Part shown: positions 1-8,045 of the stretch, in pieces
Layout: the number at the start of each line of letters is the position of its first letter
Numbering within the stretch: position 1 is the stretch's first letter
Notes under the pieces: model-generated
What the model was told of the DNA's origin: nothing
Seen by the model: only the letters and a program-made list of their open reading frames with translations
Database searches by the model: none
Position numbers and translations under genes: made by a program
NCBI GenBank assembly: GCA_965218935.1
Contig: CBDCMH010000007.1
Span: 496,001-560,000, forward strand
Direction of reading: 5' to 3'
DNA: 64,000 nucleotides
DNA from: JADFOI01 sp965218935
GTDB taxonomy: Bacteria > Acidobacteriota > UBA6911 > RPQK01 > JADFOI01

Positions 1-47
1 TGCGGGTGATCTGTTCCAACCCCAAGCACAAGCAGCGCCAGGGATGA
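1..47 (+). CDS. rpmJ: 50S ribosomal protein L36 (C-terminal end)
   Basis: The window opens inside a reading frame ending RVICSNPKHKQRQG and then TGA, which is the standard C-terminus of ribosomal protein L36, a small zinc-knuckle protein of the large subunit. Only the last 14 residues are present. Its position just before rpsM is the normal place for rpmJ in the alpha operon. Confidence 0.9.
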   Translation, partial: RVICSNPKHKQRQG

Positions 48-126
48 AAATCATGAATGTTATCGAACTTTCTCTTGCTCCCTTTTTCTCTGTTTTCGGC
101 GCACAGAGTGCGCCTCTGGAGGTTCG

Positions 127-495
127 ATGCGAATAGAAGGAGTGAATATACCCGATAAGAAGCGGGCCCAGATCGCCTTGACTTATATCTATGGGATTGG
201 GAAAGCACGCGCCACTGCGATCTTGAAACAGGCCGATGTTAGCGTCGACACCTTGATTGAGAAGATGACCGAAGAGGAAGCGGGACGTGTCCGCAAGATT
301 ATTCAGGATGAGGGAAGGGTTGAAGGCGATCTTCGTAAAGAAGTGCAGTTGAACATCAAGCGATTGATGGACATCAACTGTTATCGAGGACTGCGTCATC
401 GCCGGGGCCTTCCTGCTCGAGGCCAGAGAACACACACCAATGCCCGAACGCGAAAGGGTCCACGAAAGGCTGGAATCCACAGGAGGCGGAAGTAA
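127..495 (+). CDS. rpsM: 30S ribosomal protein S13
   Basis: Protein of 122 residues, the usual S13 length, with the N-terminal MRIEGVNIPDKKR and the basic C-terminal tail GQRTHTNARTRKG that reaches the decoding region. S13 sits in the head of the small subunit and contacts the large subunit and P-site tRNA. A GGAGG lies a few bases before the ATG. It is the first full gene of the operon rpsM-rpsK-rpsD-rpoA-rplQ. Confidence 0.98.
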   Translation: MRIEGVNIPDKKRAQIALTYIYGIGKARATAILKQADVSVDTLIEKMTEEEAGRVRKIIQDEGRVEGDLRKEVQLNIKRLMDINCYRGLRHRRGLPARGQRTHTNARTRKGPRKAGIHRRRK

Positions 496-519
496 AGGGT
501 AAGAAAGAAACCGAAGATT

Positions 520-924
520 ATGGCCAAGAAGAAAGTAGCCAAGAAAAAGTCAACCAGGAAGAAGGAAAAGAAGACGGTTATTCACGGGTTTGCCTGCATT
601 AAGGCAACCTTTAATAACACCCAGATCACTATCACTGATTTAGAGGGCAATGTGCTCAGCAGCGGTAGCTCAGGAGCACGGGGGTTCAGGGGTAGTCGCA
701 AGAGTACTCCCTTTGCAGCTTCGCAAGCGGCTCACGCCGCCGCGGTAACCGCCCGTGACCAATACCGCATGAAATATTGTGATGTCAGGGTCAAAGGGCC
801 CGGGGCTGGACGTGAGGCTGCCATTCGGTCCCTGCAGGCTGCAGGATTGGAAGTTCGATCCGTAAAGGATGTCACTCCCATTCCTCACAACGGATGCCGC
901 CCGCCCAAGCGACGCCGGGTGTAA
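520..924 (+). CDS. rpsK: 30S ribosomal protein S11
   Basis: Protein of 134 residues with a lysine-rich N-terminus and the family signatures KATFNNTQITITD and GPGAGREAAIRSLQ, ending in the conserved PHNGCRPPKRRRV. S11 forms part of the platform of the small subunit near the E site. It starts 24 bases after rpsM and is followed at 22 bases by rpsD, so it is cotranscribed with them. Confidence 0.98.
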   Translation: MAKKKVAKKKSTRKKEKKTVIHGFACIKATFNNTQITITDLEGNVLSSGSSGARGFRGSRKSTPFAASQAAHAAAVTARDQYRMKYCDVRVKGPGAGREAAIRSLQAAGLEVRSVKDVTPIPHNGCRPPKRRRV

Positions 925-946
925 ACGAAGGAGAAGGAGCTAGAGT

Positions 947-1585
947 TTGGCAAGATACACAGGGCCTGTCTGCAGACTTTGCAGACGTGAGGGAATGAAG
1001 TTGTTCCTGAAGGGACTGCGATGCTACGGAGAGAAGTGCGCCATCGAACAGCGGAACTTCGTGCCGGGCGACCAGGGGCGGCGGCGGGGCCGCTTTCGGA
1101 GAAAGGTGATGGGATACGGGATGCAGCTTCGTGAGAAGCAAAAAGTCAAGCGGATCTACGGAGTCCTGGAGGGTCAGTTTCGGAATTACTTTAAAAAGGC
1201 CGCCCGGCAGAAGGGAATCACCGGCGAACTCCTGATGCAGTTACTGGAGCGTCGGTTAGATAATGTTGTGTACCGTCTCGGATTCGCCAGTTCCAGAAGC
1301 CAGGCTCGCCAACTGGTACGGCACGGCCACGTTCTGATGGATGGCCGCAAAGTGAATATCCCTTCCTGTCTGATATCCAAGGGAGGTGAGATCTCCATTC
1401 GCAAAAAAAGTCAGGAGAATGAACTGATTCGCAGTAATGTCGAAGAAATGGGGGGGCGAAATATTCCCAGTTGGCTGAACCTCGATAGCGAGAACTTCAA
1501 AGGCCAGGTGCTCGAATTGCCTCGTCACGAAGACATCAGTATGCCCATAGAGGTGTCACTGATCGTCGAGCTCTATTCAAAGTAA
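947..1585 (+). CDS. rpsD: 30S ribosomal protein S4, zinc-binding form
   Basis: Protein of 212 residues. The N-terminus carries four cysteines (C9, C12, C26, C31) in the pattern of the zinc-containing S4 form; the S4 RNA-binding domain follows (RRLDNVVYRLGFASSRSQAR). S4 nucleates assembly of the small subunit and can repress its own operon in some bacteria. The start is a TTG preceded by GGAGAAGGAG; no ATG gives the conserved MARYTGP start, so the TTG is well supported. Confidence 0.97.
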   Translation: MARYTGPVCRLCRREGMKLFLKGLRCYGEKCAIEQRNFVPGDQGRRRGRFRRKVMGYGMQLREKQKVKRIYGVLEGQFRNYFKKAARQKGITGELLMQLLERRLDNVVYRLGFASSRSQARQLVRHGHVLMDGRKVNIPSCLISKGGEISIRKKSQENELIRSNVEEMGGRNIPSWLNLDSENFKGQVLELPRHEDISMPIEVSLIVELYSK

Positions 1586-1631
1586 CACCAACAGTCCGTC
1601 CATCAAGGCAGACCAACATCGGAGAGTATAA

Positions 1632-2618
1632 ATGGCAGCTTTTCAAAGACCTAAAAGACTTTTTAGTGATCCCAAGACCGCTACCCCCACCTTCGCGCAT
1701 TTTCAAGCCCAGCCTTTTGAGCGAGGCTTTGGCACCACCATCGGAAATGCGATGCGCAGAGTCTTACTCTCCTCCATCGAAGGCGCAGCCATTACCGCAG
1801 TGAAGATTGAGGGCATTCTCCATGAGTTCTCATCCATTCCCGGGGTACGAGAGGACGTCACTGACGTGATCATGAATTTGAAGAAGATCCCCATCAGGCT
1901 GCATGTGAATCGCCCCAAGACCCTCTATCTGGAGTCGACGGGTGAAGGCGACCTCAAGTCGGGGGATATCAAGCCCGATCCGGATGTGGAGATCCTGGAT
2001 CCTGACGTCTTTATTGCCACCGTTAATGATCAGGCGGGTTTGAAAATGGAAATGAGAGTGAAGTCTGGACGCGGGTACGTTCCGGCTGACGACAATCTTG
2101 ATGAAGACCTGGACATTTCGTACATTCCACTGGATTCCGTGCATTCTCCGGTTAAGAAGGTCGATTTCGGGGTTGAGTCCGCTAGACTCGGGCAGTTAAC
2201 CGACTACGATCAGTTGAACCTGGACATCTGGACCAACGGCTGTATTTCCCCGCAGGATGCGGTAGCTCAGGCTGCCAAGACCATCAAGGATCAGCTGTAT
2301 ATTTTCATCAATTTCGAAGAGGAGCCGGAACTTCAGAAAACAGAAGAGCAAGACGAAGAACTGGAGGGGATCAACGAGAACCTTAACAAGTCAGTGGAAG
2401 AATTGGAGCTCTCCGTGCGGTCCTATAACTGCCTGAAAAATGCTAACATTCGAAACATTGGGGGACTCGTCACCAAGAGTGAGGCAGACATGCTCAAGAC
2501 CAAGAACTTTGGCCGCAAGTCCTTAAATGAAATTAAGGAGATGCTCTCAAGTATGGGCCTCTCCTTCGCCATGAAGTTGGACGACAAGGGCCGGCCGGTC
2601 AAGGAAGTCGAGGCCTAA
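1632..2618 (+). CDS. rpoA: DNA-directed RNA polymerase alpha subunit
   Basis: Protein of 328 residues, the normal length. The N-terminal assembly domain (about 1-230) contains FERGFGTTIGNAMRRVLLSS; an acidic linker (about 238-252) leads to the C-terminal domain (about 255-320), which has LELSVRSYNCLKNANI and the helix-hairpin-helix KSLNEIKEML that contacts UP elements and activators. Located between rpsD and rplQ as in most bacteria. Confidence 0.98.
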   Translation: MAAFQRPKRLFSDPKTATPTFAHFQAQPFERGFGTTIGNAMRRVLLSSIEGAAITAVKIEGILHEFSSIPGVREDVTDVIMNLKKIPIRLHVNRPKTLYLESTGEGDLKSGDIKPDPDVEILDPDVFIATVNDQAGLKMEMRVKSGRGYVPADDNLDEDLDISYIPLDSVHSPVKKVDFGVESARLGQLTDYDQLNLDIWTNGCISPQDAVAQAAKTIKDQLYIFINFEEEPELQKTEEQDEELEGINENLNKSVEELELSVRSYNCLKNANIRNIGGLVTKSEADMLKTKNFGRKSLNEIKEMLSSMGLSFAMKLDDKGRPVKEVEA

Positions 2619-2703
2619 ATCAACAGACCATGGACAACAGACCACAGATAGGGGAACCTCTGTGCTGGGTTTAAGGGTGGTGTTTGGTTAGCGAAGGAAG
2701 AAA

Positions 2704-3141
2704 ATGAGACATCGTTGGACAGGTCGAAAGCTCGGCCGTACCGCAAGTCATCGGAAAGCTATGTTCCGAAACATGGTGACGGATTTCTTGGACAAGGAAA
2801 GAATCATCACCACGTTGGCCAAGGCCAAAGAGCTGCGGCCTTTTGCAGAGAAGATGATTAGCCTGGGCAAGCGGGAGAACCTCCACTCTCGCCGTCGGGC
2901 CCTGTCCATCATCCGCAGGAAATCGGTGGTGCATAAGCTGTTTGACGCGTTAGCTCCCCGCTATGCTGACCGTCATGGTGGGTACACACGGATTATCCGA
3001 TTAGGTTTTCGCAAGGGCGATAACGCCGAGAGCGCGCTTATCGAGTTGGTGGATCGAGAAGGAGGAAAAGAGCCTTCTGAGAAGAAGCGAAAGAAGGCGC
3101 CTCCCCAGAAGGAACCGAAAGGCAAAGACACCGCCGACTAG
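2704..3141 (+). CDS. rplQ: 50S ribosomal protein L17
   Basis: Protein of 145 residues. The first 115 match L17 (MRHRWTGRKLGRTASHRKAM, FDALAPRYADRHGGYTRI); the tail is an additional highly basic Lys/Pro-rich extension of about 30 residues. L17 lies near the exit of the peptide tunnel. It is the last gene of the operon and converges on a small exported protein gene with only four bases between stop codons; I see no obvious hairpin terminator there. Confidence 0.97.
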   Translation: MRHRWTGRKLGRTASHRKAMFRNMVTDFLDKERIITTLAKAKELRPFAEKMISLGKRENLHSRRRALSIIRRKSVVHKLFDALAPRYADRHGGYTRIIRLGFRKGDNAESALIELVDREGGKEPSEKKRKKAPPQKEPKGKDTAD

Positions 3142-3145
3142 AAAC

Positions 3146-3568
3146 TTACGTTAGCTGCGCTTTTCCCACGCTTCCGTGGCAATCTTTGAGCTGCTGTTTT
3201 GCCTGCTTAATGGCTTCTTTGGCCTGCTCTTCGGTGAAGCCGAATTCCTGTATGGTCTCCTCGAGATCGTTTTCGTACAGAGAGCGCAAGACAAGCTGTC
3301 GGTCCAGACGCAAGTTGTGGGCGGTCAGCAATGCTCGAGCAAATTCCTCGAAAGTCTCGGCCCCGCTGGTTTCGTACATGATAAGCAATCCGAGAATTCC
3401 CAGCCCTGTGGCCTGCTGCAAGGTGTAAAAAGTCGCTGATACGATGTCCTTTTCCGTCAGGGGTTCCTTCTTCAAAACAACCGCCTCAGCCCCTGGGCGA
3501 GCGACGACTACTTGCGAGATTCCCAAAAGGGAAACGATCGCCAGAAGTGAAAGAAATTTCCTGGGCAT
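3146..3568 (-). CDS. small exported protein of unknown function
   Basis: I do not recognise this protein. From the chosen ATG it has 140 residues and starts with a clear signal peptide (MPRKFLSLLAIVSLLGISQV, cleavage near VVARPGA). The mature part is mostly helical and ends in a charged region (EEQAKEAIKQAKQQLKDC). The frame is open for 15 more residues upstream, but those are basic and aromatic and would spoil the signal peptide, so the inner start is preferred. Likely periplasmic. Confidence 0.7.
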   Translation of the reverse strand: MPRKFLSLLAIVSLLGISQVVVARPGAEAVVLKKEPLTEKDIVSATFYTLQQATGLGILGLLIMYETSGAETFEEFARALLTAHNLRLDRQLVLRSLYENDLEETIQEFGFTEEQAKEAIKQAKQQLKDCHGSVGKAQLT

Positions 3569-3758
3569 GACTCTACAACCGTTTTTGAACCAGAACCTCT
3601 TGGTCCGATTCAAGACTCAATTCTGGCTCAACCTGGCTATTTTGTCAAAGATCTATGACATATCTGGCCTGCCTATCAGGGATTTGAAGGATCGCCGCAA
3701 CGCTGAGCCCACCTTGACCTGGGGAGGGGCATTGGCTATATACTCTACTCCCGAGTGC

Positions 3759-3834
3759 TCCTCAGTAGCTCAATTGGCAGAGCATCCGGCTGTTAACCGG
3801 AGGGTTGTAGGTTCGAGTCCTACCTGGGGAGCCA
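3759..3834 (+). tRNA. tRNA-Asn (anticodon GTT)
   Basis: The 76-nt sequence folds as a cloverleaf: acceptor TCCTCAG pairs with CTGGGGA (one T-G wobble), the anticodon loop is CTGTTAA with anticodon GTT, the T arm contains GTTCGAGTCC, and CCA is encoded. The neighbouring DNA downstream is accessory and decayed, as is common next to tRNA genes. Confidence 0.96.
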
Positions 3835-3865
3835 ATTAAATCAATCCTTTACAGTTTTCGTGAAA

Positions 3866-3916
3866 ACGCCAAAATTCGCCCTGTGTCACTAGGTGTGTCA
3901 CCTGGCGAAAATCGGC
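3866..3916. repeat. imperfect inverted repeat just downstream of tRNA-Asn
   Basis: Two arms containing TTCGCC and GGCGAA surround two near-identical copies of a GTGTCAC-type unit (TGTGTCACTAGG and TGTGTCACCTGG). Such paired sites next to a tRNA may be leftover recombination sites of an integrated element, but no integrase and no second copy of the tRNA end were seen here. The rest of the stretch up to the next gene holds no ORF that I can support. Confidence 0.3.
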
Positions 3917-4051
3917 GAAATGCCCTCCGTAATTAGCCTACTGGCACGGAGTTCAACATCGACTATGCTGGACAAAACGGAACCATCCATCATTGAGGTT
4001 CCTATATGACCCCGCTCAGGTAGCCTGATCTCCCCTAGTTTCCTATTTCTC

Positions 4052-4085
4052 CTTGCGTCTTATGCGGACAACCGGGATATTATAC
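4052..4085 (+). promoter_or_regulatory. shared upstream motif, copy 1 (before GNAT gene)
   Basis: The sequence contains GCGGACAACCGGGATATTAT. Closely matching sequences, read in gene orientation, lie upstream of the NTF2-like and DUF3303 genes further on. TATTAT or TATACT could serve as a -10 box about 40 bases before the ATG. The matching part is longer than a normal promoter, so it may instead be a repeated element; role inferred only. Confidence 0.4.
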
Positions 4086-4122
4086 TGATCAGCATAAACA
4101 TTGTTCGGCGTAAAAGGACCAT

Positions 4123-4731
4123 ATGGATCGGCATTCGATAGTCCTAAGGGCCGCCAACCCCACGTTCGATGAAGGTCTGGCATTTGCCCGCTACCTTGAC
4201 GAAGCAGCCGAGGGGTTCTTTCGTTTTATGCTCGGTCGCAGCGCCGGGTACATAATCGCCACGGCGTTCGCCCAGCCCGACCACGACCTCTCCTACCAGA
4301 ATGTGACTTTCGCAGAACGTGACAACGTCATCGTGGGAATGGTCTCGGGGTACACCGCGGAGCAGCATCGCCGTTCCTCGCGCCAACTGAAGCGGGCTGC
4401 TGGAAAGCGTAATCTACGAATGAGGATCGGGCTAACCCTGTTTGCTCCACTCATGCGGATTATCGATTCAATCGTCGATGGCGATTTCTACCTCCCGGCC
4501 ATCGCTGTTGATAAGGAACTTCGCGGCGATGGCGTCGGCTCCGTCTTGATGGACTCCATTGAAGAGCGGGCTCGCGCGAGCGGATCGACTCGACTATCCC
4601 TCGACGTTCACGCTAGGAATGAAGGAGCTCGCCGATTCTACGAGCGCCGAGGGATGAACGTCGAGTCGCAGTGGCCGAAGCGATTGGTTATACCGGGATT
4701 GAAGTTCTATCGAATGACAAAAGGGCTCTGA
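4123..4731 (+). CDS. GNAT-family N-acetyltransferase
   Basis: Protein of 202 residues. The C-terminal half carries the acetyl-CoA binding motif in LPAIAVDKELRGDGVGSVLM followed by the typical helix, SLDVHARNEGARRFYERRGM and a closing strand. The family moves an acetyl group from acetyl-CoA to an amine; the substrate cannot be told. N-terminal residues 1-110 are divergent. It stands alone, flanked by decayed genes, and is probably acquired. Confidence 0.85.
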   Translation: MDRHSIVLRAANPTFDEGLAFARYLDEAAEGFFRFMLGRSAGYIIATAFAQPDHDLSYQNVTFAERDNVIVGMVSGYTAEQHRRSSRQLKRAAGKRNLRMRIGLTLFAPLMRIIDSIVDGDFYLPAIAVDKELRGDGVGSVLMDSIEERARASGSTRLSLDVHARNEGARRFYERRGMNVESQWPKRLVIPGLKFYRMTKGL

Positions 4732-4841
4732 GCCTTCAACCAAGGTTCTGCCTGAGCAGTTCACTAAAGACCCACAGCGACTAGCGAGGTCTGAGCGGGA
4801 AGCCAAGCTCCTTGCATCTCTGTTTTTGTATGGAGGAAAAA

Positions 4842-4963
4842 ATGCGCCATAGGCTGTATGAATCAGTACACGCAGTCGTGTGGTTCCTCTTGTTGTTTGC
4901 TTTTGGCTGTTCATCAACAGTTATTGCACAATCCTGGTATAACGCAGATACCCACCTTCACAC
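4842..4963 (+). pseudogene. truncated lipoprotein, probable PHP-type hydrolase start
   Basis: A GGAGG precedes an ATG that opens a lipoprotein signal peptide (VVWFLLLFAFGC, lipobox cysteine, then SSTVIAQ). The mature protein begins SWYNADTHLHT, a phrase typical of the first metal-binding motif (HxH) of PHP or related metal-dependent hydrolases. The frame is cut there by an IS terminal repeat and runs only into short nonsense. Only the first 40 residues or so survive. Family assignment is tentative. Confidence 0.55.
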
Positions 4964-4990
4964 TGTATCCCGTCAGCGAAAGTGGGACAC
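4964..4990 (+). mobile_element. solo terminal repeat of an IS3-family-like element
   Basis: This 27-bp segment is identical to the left end of the IS3-family element near the right edge of the window (starts TGTATCCCGTCAGCG, ends AAGTGGGACAC). Beyond it the sequences diverge, so it is the end of a related but different element, or a remnant after deletion. No matching opposite end was found in the following kilobase. Confidence 0.65.
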
Positions 4991-5133
4991 CTCTCGGGCG
5001 GCGGTCAAATCATAAGAAACTTCGGATTTGGAACTCCTCTTGAAAAGTTCTGGGTCCCGCACAGAATGGGGAACCAGCTTCATTGGGTTCATCGGCCAAC
5101 TACCTCCGAGCGACGTATCTCGCCTCTACTTTG

Positions 5134-5683
5134 TTATGCACTCACCCGCTTGATCAACCTGTTGGATAGTTCCTGTTCAGGGTCGACGACTTTGCGAGAG
5201 GCCTCTATCCCCGTCGCGGGGAGTTGCTCCGCGTCGATCAAACCGACCTGCGCGAGTACAGAGGCTTGGTCCCAGTAGATGCGTTCACCGGTGATCTTTC
5301 CGTCTTTAAACTGCACAACCACGATGACGGCAACTTCGACCCGTTTGCCCGTCGGAGGTACGCCGGGGAGAATCCACGGCATCTCGATCGTGTAGGTAAA
5401 CTTGTGAATCAGTTCGTCCACTACGCGGTCATCTCCAACCGTGCGAGCGACCGGTATGACTTCGGTGTCCGGTGGATGACCGGGGAGGAAATAAGTGCTG
5501 TAGAAGTGGCGGACTTCACTAGAGCCAACGCCACCTGTCATTACAGGAACATGATTAACGAAGGGATACGACGTCATTGTCGCCATCGTCGCGTCGATGC
5601 TCTTCCTCGAACTCGGCCGCCGTGTGACGCTCCCACATCTCGACCATCGCCTGCTGATCAGGAGTAAGGTTGCGACTATTCAT
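5134..5683 (-). pseudogene. NTF2/SnoaL-like protein, frameshifted near the N-terminus
   Basis: The long frame encodes a SnoaL-like fold protein (YPFVNHVPVMTGGVG, TVGDDRVVDELIHKFTYT, GKITGERIYWDQASVLAQVG). The family start lies in another frame: ATG at 5683 gives MNSRNLTPDQQAMVEMWERH, which breaks around 5610-5630; just downstream, codons upstream of the annotated ATG would read DATMATMT in the main frame, as expected. One indel thus separates the two parts. Either a pseudogene or a sequencing error; a shorter protein from the internal ATG is possible. Confidence 0.75.
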
Positions 5684-5697
5684 TGTTTTTCGACCCT

Positions 5698-5730
5698 CAT
5701 AATATCCCCGTTGTTCGCTCAAGACACAAG
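5698..5730 (-). promoter_or_regulatory. shared upstream motif, copy 2 (before NTF2-like gene)
   Basis: On the minus strand this reads CTTGTGTCTTGAGCG, then AACAACGGGGATATTATG, matching copy 1 over about 33 positions with few changes. It ends 14 bases before the ATG of the frameshifted NTF2-like gene. It could contain a -10 box, but the distance to the start differs strongly between copies. Confidence 0.4.
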
Positions 5731-5868
5731 CGGAAATGGGAGAAATCCAGCCGTAATGCGCTTACTTGCGACGCCTATCTGGGAAATCCGACCTGAAAAG
5801 TTCGAAAAACCTCAAGAACGGGGAACTAGCCTAGGTCGAATTCGGTGCCAGACCTTCCCTAAGTTCCT

Positions 5869-7321
5869 CTAGCAGCCCGTGGTGGAAGTACATTTTCTGA
5901 GCTCAGGTGGTACCCACCGGTGGAAGCAGCGAAGGGATCGCTGAGTTGGGTTTTTCGGGCCAAGCAGCCGGAATCAGTCCGAACAGGCCCTTAAGACGCT
6001 TGAACAGCGACAAAATCAGTAGCATCAGGGCGCAAATCCGCCCCTGCAGACCCCGCGGCGTTCCCACACCCAGGCTCTGACGCATCAGCATCCCCAGATT
6101 GAAGGCGCTCACCTGGATCAGCAGTCGCTTCAACACATTCTCATGTCCCCGTACATGCATCCGTCTCATCCCTCCGCTCCCGTACAGATGCGCACAGGGT
6201 CGCTCCAGCTGCTCTCCTCGTTGCCGCAGCAGCCGCTGCCCTCGCTCTCCCCGGATGCGCCGCCGATTCGCATACACCGCTTCCTGCCCCTGCCGGTCTC
6301 CTCGCCAGCGTCGCTTCCCTCGCCTCGGTTCGCTCACATAGCTGCGCAGTCCCACCGCATCCAGGTCCACCATCCGCTGCGTGCTGTGATGCCCCTTGTC
6401 GGCCACCACCTCTTCGATGCCTCGTCCCTCCGGCAGCGCTTGTTCCACCTTCTCGGCCGCTTCCGTCAGGGTCTTCACCATGGTCTGCGTGTCCCCTTGA
6501 TCGGCTCCCTGTACCGTCACCGAGACAATCGCTCCGGTCTCCAGATCCACTGCATGCTCCGCCTTGTGCGCCAGGTGCGTCCGCCCGTCCTTCATTCTGG
6601 TAATCCGCGCATCCGCATCATGCGGGTGCTTCCAAACCCGGTTCGATCCTTTGCCCGTGCGCTTACGGTCCAGTTTGGCCAGATCTTCCCGTCGCGGCGT
6701 CTCAATCCCGGAGGCTTTCGCCAGCTCCATCAAAAACTCTTCATACCCCTGCTCGCTGTCCCGGCGCACGATGCTGCGCAGCGCTGCATTCGCTTCCAGC
6801 GTAGTGGCATCGATGCCGATCGTCTTGCCCCGCAGCAGGCCGCTCGCCCCGATCCGCTTCAGTACCCAGTCAAAGACTGCTTCGTGGGTAGCCACATCGA
6901 TCAGTCGTCGGGTTCGGGAGATCGTGGAGTGATCAGACGGCGACTCGCTCAGTTTCAATCCCAGAAACTCTCGCAGTGCCAGAGAATCAGCTGCTCTCCA
7001 GGCTATTCCTCGTTCCGATCCGATCCCTTCGAAATACCCCACCAGCAGCAGCCGAAAGTACACTCCCGGAGCCAGGCTCGGTCGCCCCATCTTGTCTGCA
7101 TAGAACTTCGCACACAGTCCCTCCACGAAGTCGTCAAAGCCGTGTTCGTTGAAAAGGCCATTCAGTCTTTCGTAGAAGGGATGGCCGGCGGTGCGGGGCA
7201 GCTCACTGGTGGCGACCCACAGGTCTTCTTGCTGTCGACGTTTCTTTTTCCCCATTGCCATGGGGTCACTCTAGTGTCGCTGTGTGACCCCTTATCCTCG
7301 ACTTTCACCACGGACTGCTAG
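5869..7321 (-). mobile_element. IS1182-type insertion sequence, complete
   Basis: Ends are inverted repeats: the left end CTAGCAGCCCGTGGTGGAAG matches the reverse complement of the right end (CTAGCAGTCCGTGGTGAAAG) with only two differences. The outermost CTAG is palindromic and may be the duplicated target. The element encodes one DDE transposase. It sits between two decayed genes. Confidence 0.85.
5903..7261 (-). CDS. IS1182-family DDE transposase
   Basis: Protein of 452 residues, normal for the family. The N-terminal part is DUF772-like (FYADKMGRPSLAPGVYFRLL). Catalytic motifs are visible: GIDATTLEANAA (first Asp), EEVVADKGHHS (second Asp) and the C-terminal YANRRRIRGERGQ region with RGEQLERPCAHLY (Glu). 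It catalyses cut-and-paste movement of the element. The frame is intact, so the copy could be active. Start could also be the second Met two codons in. Confidence 0.92.
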   Translation of the reverse strand: MAMGKKKRRQQEDLWVATSELPRTAGHPFYERLNGLFNEHGFDDFVEGLCAKFYADKMGRPSLAPGVYFRLLLVGYFEGIGSERGIAWRAADSLALREFLGLKLSESPSDHSTISRTRRLIDVATHEAVFDWVLKRIGASGLLRGKTIGIDATTLEANAALRSIVRRDSEQGYEEFLMELAKASGIETPRREDLAKLDRKRTGKGSNRVWKHPHDADARITRMKDGRTHLAHKAEHAVDLETGAIVSVTVQGADQGDTQTMVKTLTEAAEKVEQALPEGRGIEEVVADKGHHSTQRMVDLDAVGLRSYVSEPRRGKRRWRGDRQGQEAVYANRRRIRGERGQRLLRQRGEQLERPCAHLYGSGGMRRMHVRGHENVLKRLLIQVSAFNLGMLMRQSLGVGTPRGLQGRICALMLLILSLFKRLKGLFGLIPAAWPEKPNSAIPSLLPPVGTT

Positions 7322-7342
7322 GACAGGAATGATTTCAAGAAA

Positions 7343-7359
7343 TAGGTGCGTGGCACCTA
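7343..7359. repeat. short REP-like palindrome
   Basis: TAGGTGC and GCACCTA are separated by GTG, giving a perfect 7-bp stem close to the right end of the IS1182-type element and just after the DUF3303 remnant. It could act as a weak terminator or be a REP-type repeat; no second copy was noticed in the window. Confidence 0.4.
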
Positions 7360-7374
7360 CTTCGCCTACTTTGG

Positions 7375-7637
7375 CTAACCGATGACTACGGCCACCTCTT
7401 CGTCTGTAAGAACGGGTGTGATCTCGAACGAGAGTAGATCGGTCCAACTCTGCATCCACTTGCCAATAGCTACTGCGTCCGAAGACTCAGCGACCAAAAA
7501 GCCAATGTGACCGGCAGCACTGTGCCATCTACCTGCATGACTACACCCTCTGGCGGGGGAGCACCCGTCTCCTTGAATCGCTCTTGCGCGCTATTCCGGT
7601 TCTCAGGAGAGAATTCGTAAGTGATGTGAAACAGCAT
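7375..7637 (-). pseudogene. DUF3303-family small protein, frameshifted
   Basis: A strong AAGGAGG precedes ATG and MLFHITYEFSPENR, the DUF3303 start. After VVMQ the frame breaks; two bases on, another frame continues RWHSAAGHIGFLVAESSDA and IGKWMQSWTDLLSFEITPVL to VVIG and stop. The two parts together give a full-length protein of about 87 residues of the dimeric alpha-beta barrel type. One indel disrupts it, so it is a recent pseudogene or a sequencing error. Function of the family is unknown. Confidence 0.8.
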
Positions 7638-7710
7638 GTGGTACCTCCTTTTTTGCTGCGCTGATGCGTCCAGTGATCCTCATTTGAGTCCAACAAGCGC
7701 TGTGGTGAGC

Positions 7711-7740
7711 CGTATAATATCCCGGTTGGCCGCATTCGGA
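7711..7740 (-). promoter_or_regulatory. shared upstream motif, copy 3 (before DUF3303 gene)
   Basis: On the minus strand the core reads GCGGCCAACCGGGATATTAT, nearly identical to the core of copy 1. It lies about 75 bases before the DUF3303 start codon. Being upstream of the gene in the same orientation as in the other two cases makes chance unlikely. Confidence 0.4.
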
Positions 7741-8045
7741 TGAGGGGTAATCAGGACTCGGCGGCTCTAAACGGCCGTCCAAGAACGGTTAGGCCGCTTC
7801 TTTGACCGGTTTTCATGATAGATAGCACCCATTCAGGGTCTACCATATTCCACCTCGCGAATTGTTAATGCACCGCTTTCGCTTGCTAGAATAACCGAGA
7901 CGGCTTCGCTATAAACGTCTCCGCCTATATAAACGTAGACCCAAGCAACATCAGATTGACTTTAAACCGATGGGGATTCATCTCATTCAGCCCGTAGGCC
8001 CAATTCCGGAGTCAGGGGCATTCAATAACGAAGCGTGATTTGTCC
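7741..8045. other. intergenic stretch without recognisable gene
   Basis: I see no supported coding region. The stretch has an imperfect hairpin around CTAAACGG and CGGTTAGG (about 7768-7795) and two close copies of TATAAACGT (about 7910-7935). None can be given a role. Confidence 0.4.

Noticed and set aside
3444..3839. 131-residue frame ending in the tRNA-Asn gene
   Set aside because: It reads through the tRNA gene and is opposite to the exported protein gene; not a real gene.
4964..5868. Second complete IS3-type element in the decayed region
   Set aside because: Only one 27-bp end was found; neither the other end nor transposase coding sequence is present.
6143..7321. 392-residue open frame opposite the IS1182 transposase
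   Set aside because: It is the antisense shadow of an intact transposase gene with clear DDE motifs and has Pro/Arg/Ser-rich composition typical of a false frame.
7765..7800. Integron attC-like site (GTTAGGC near a hairpin)
   Set aside because: The GTTRRRY core is present by sequence, but the opposing RYYYAAC and the paired L/R boxes are not convincing, and no integrase is near.
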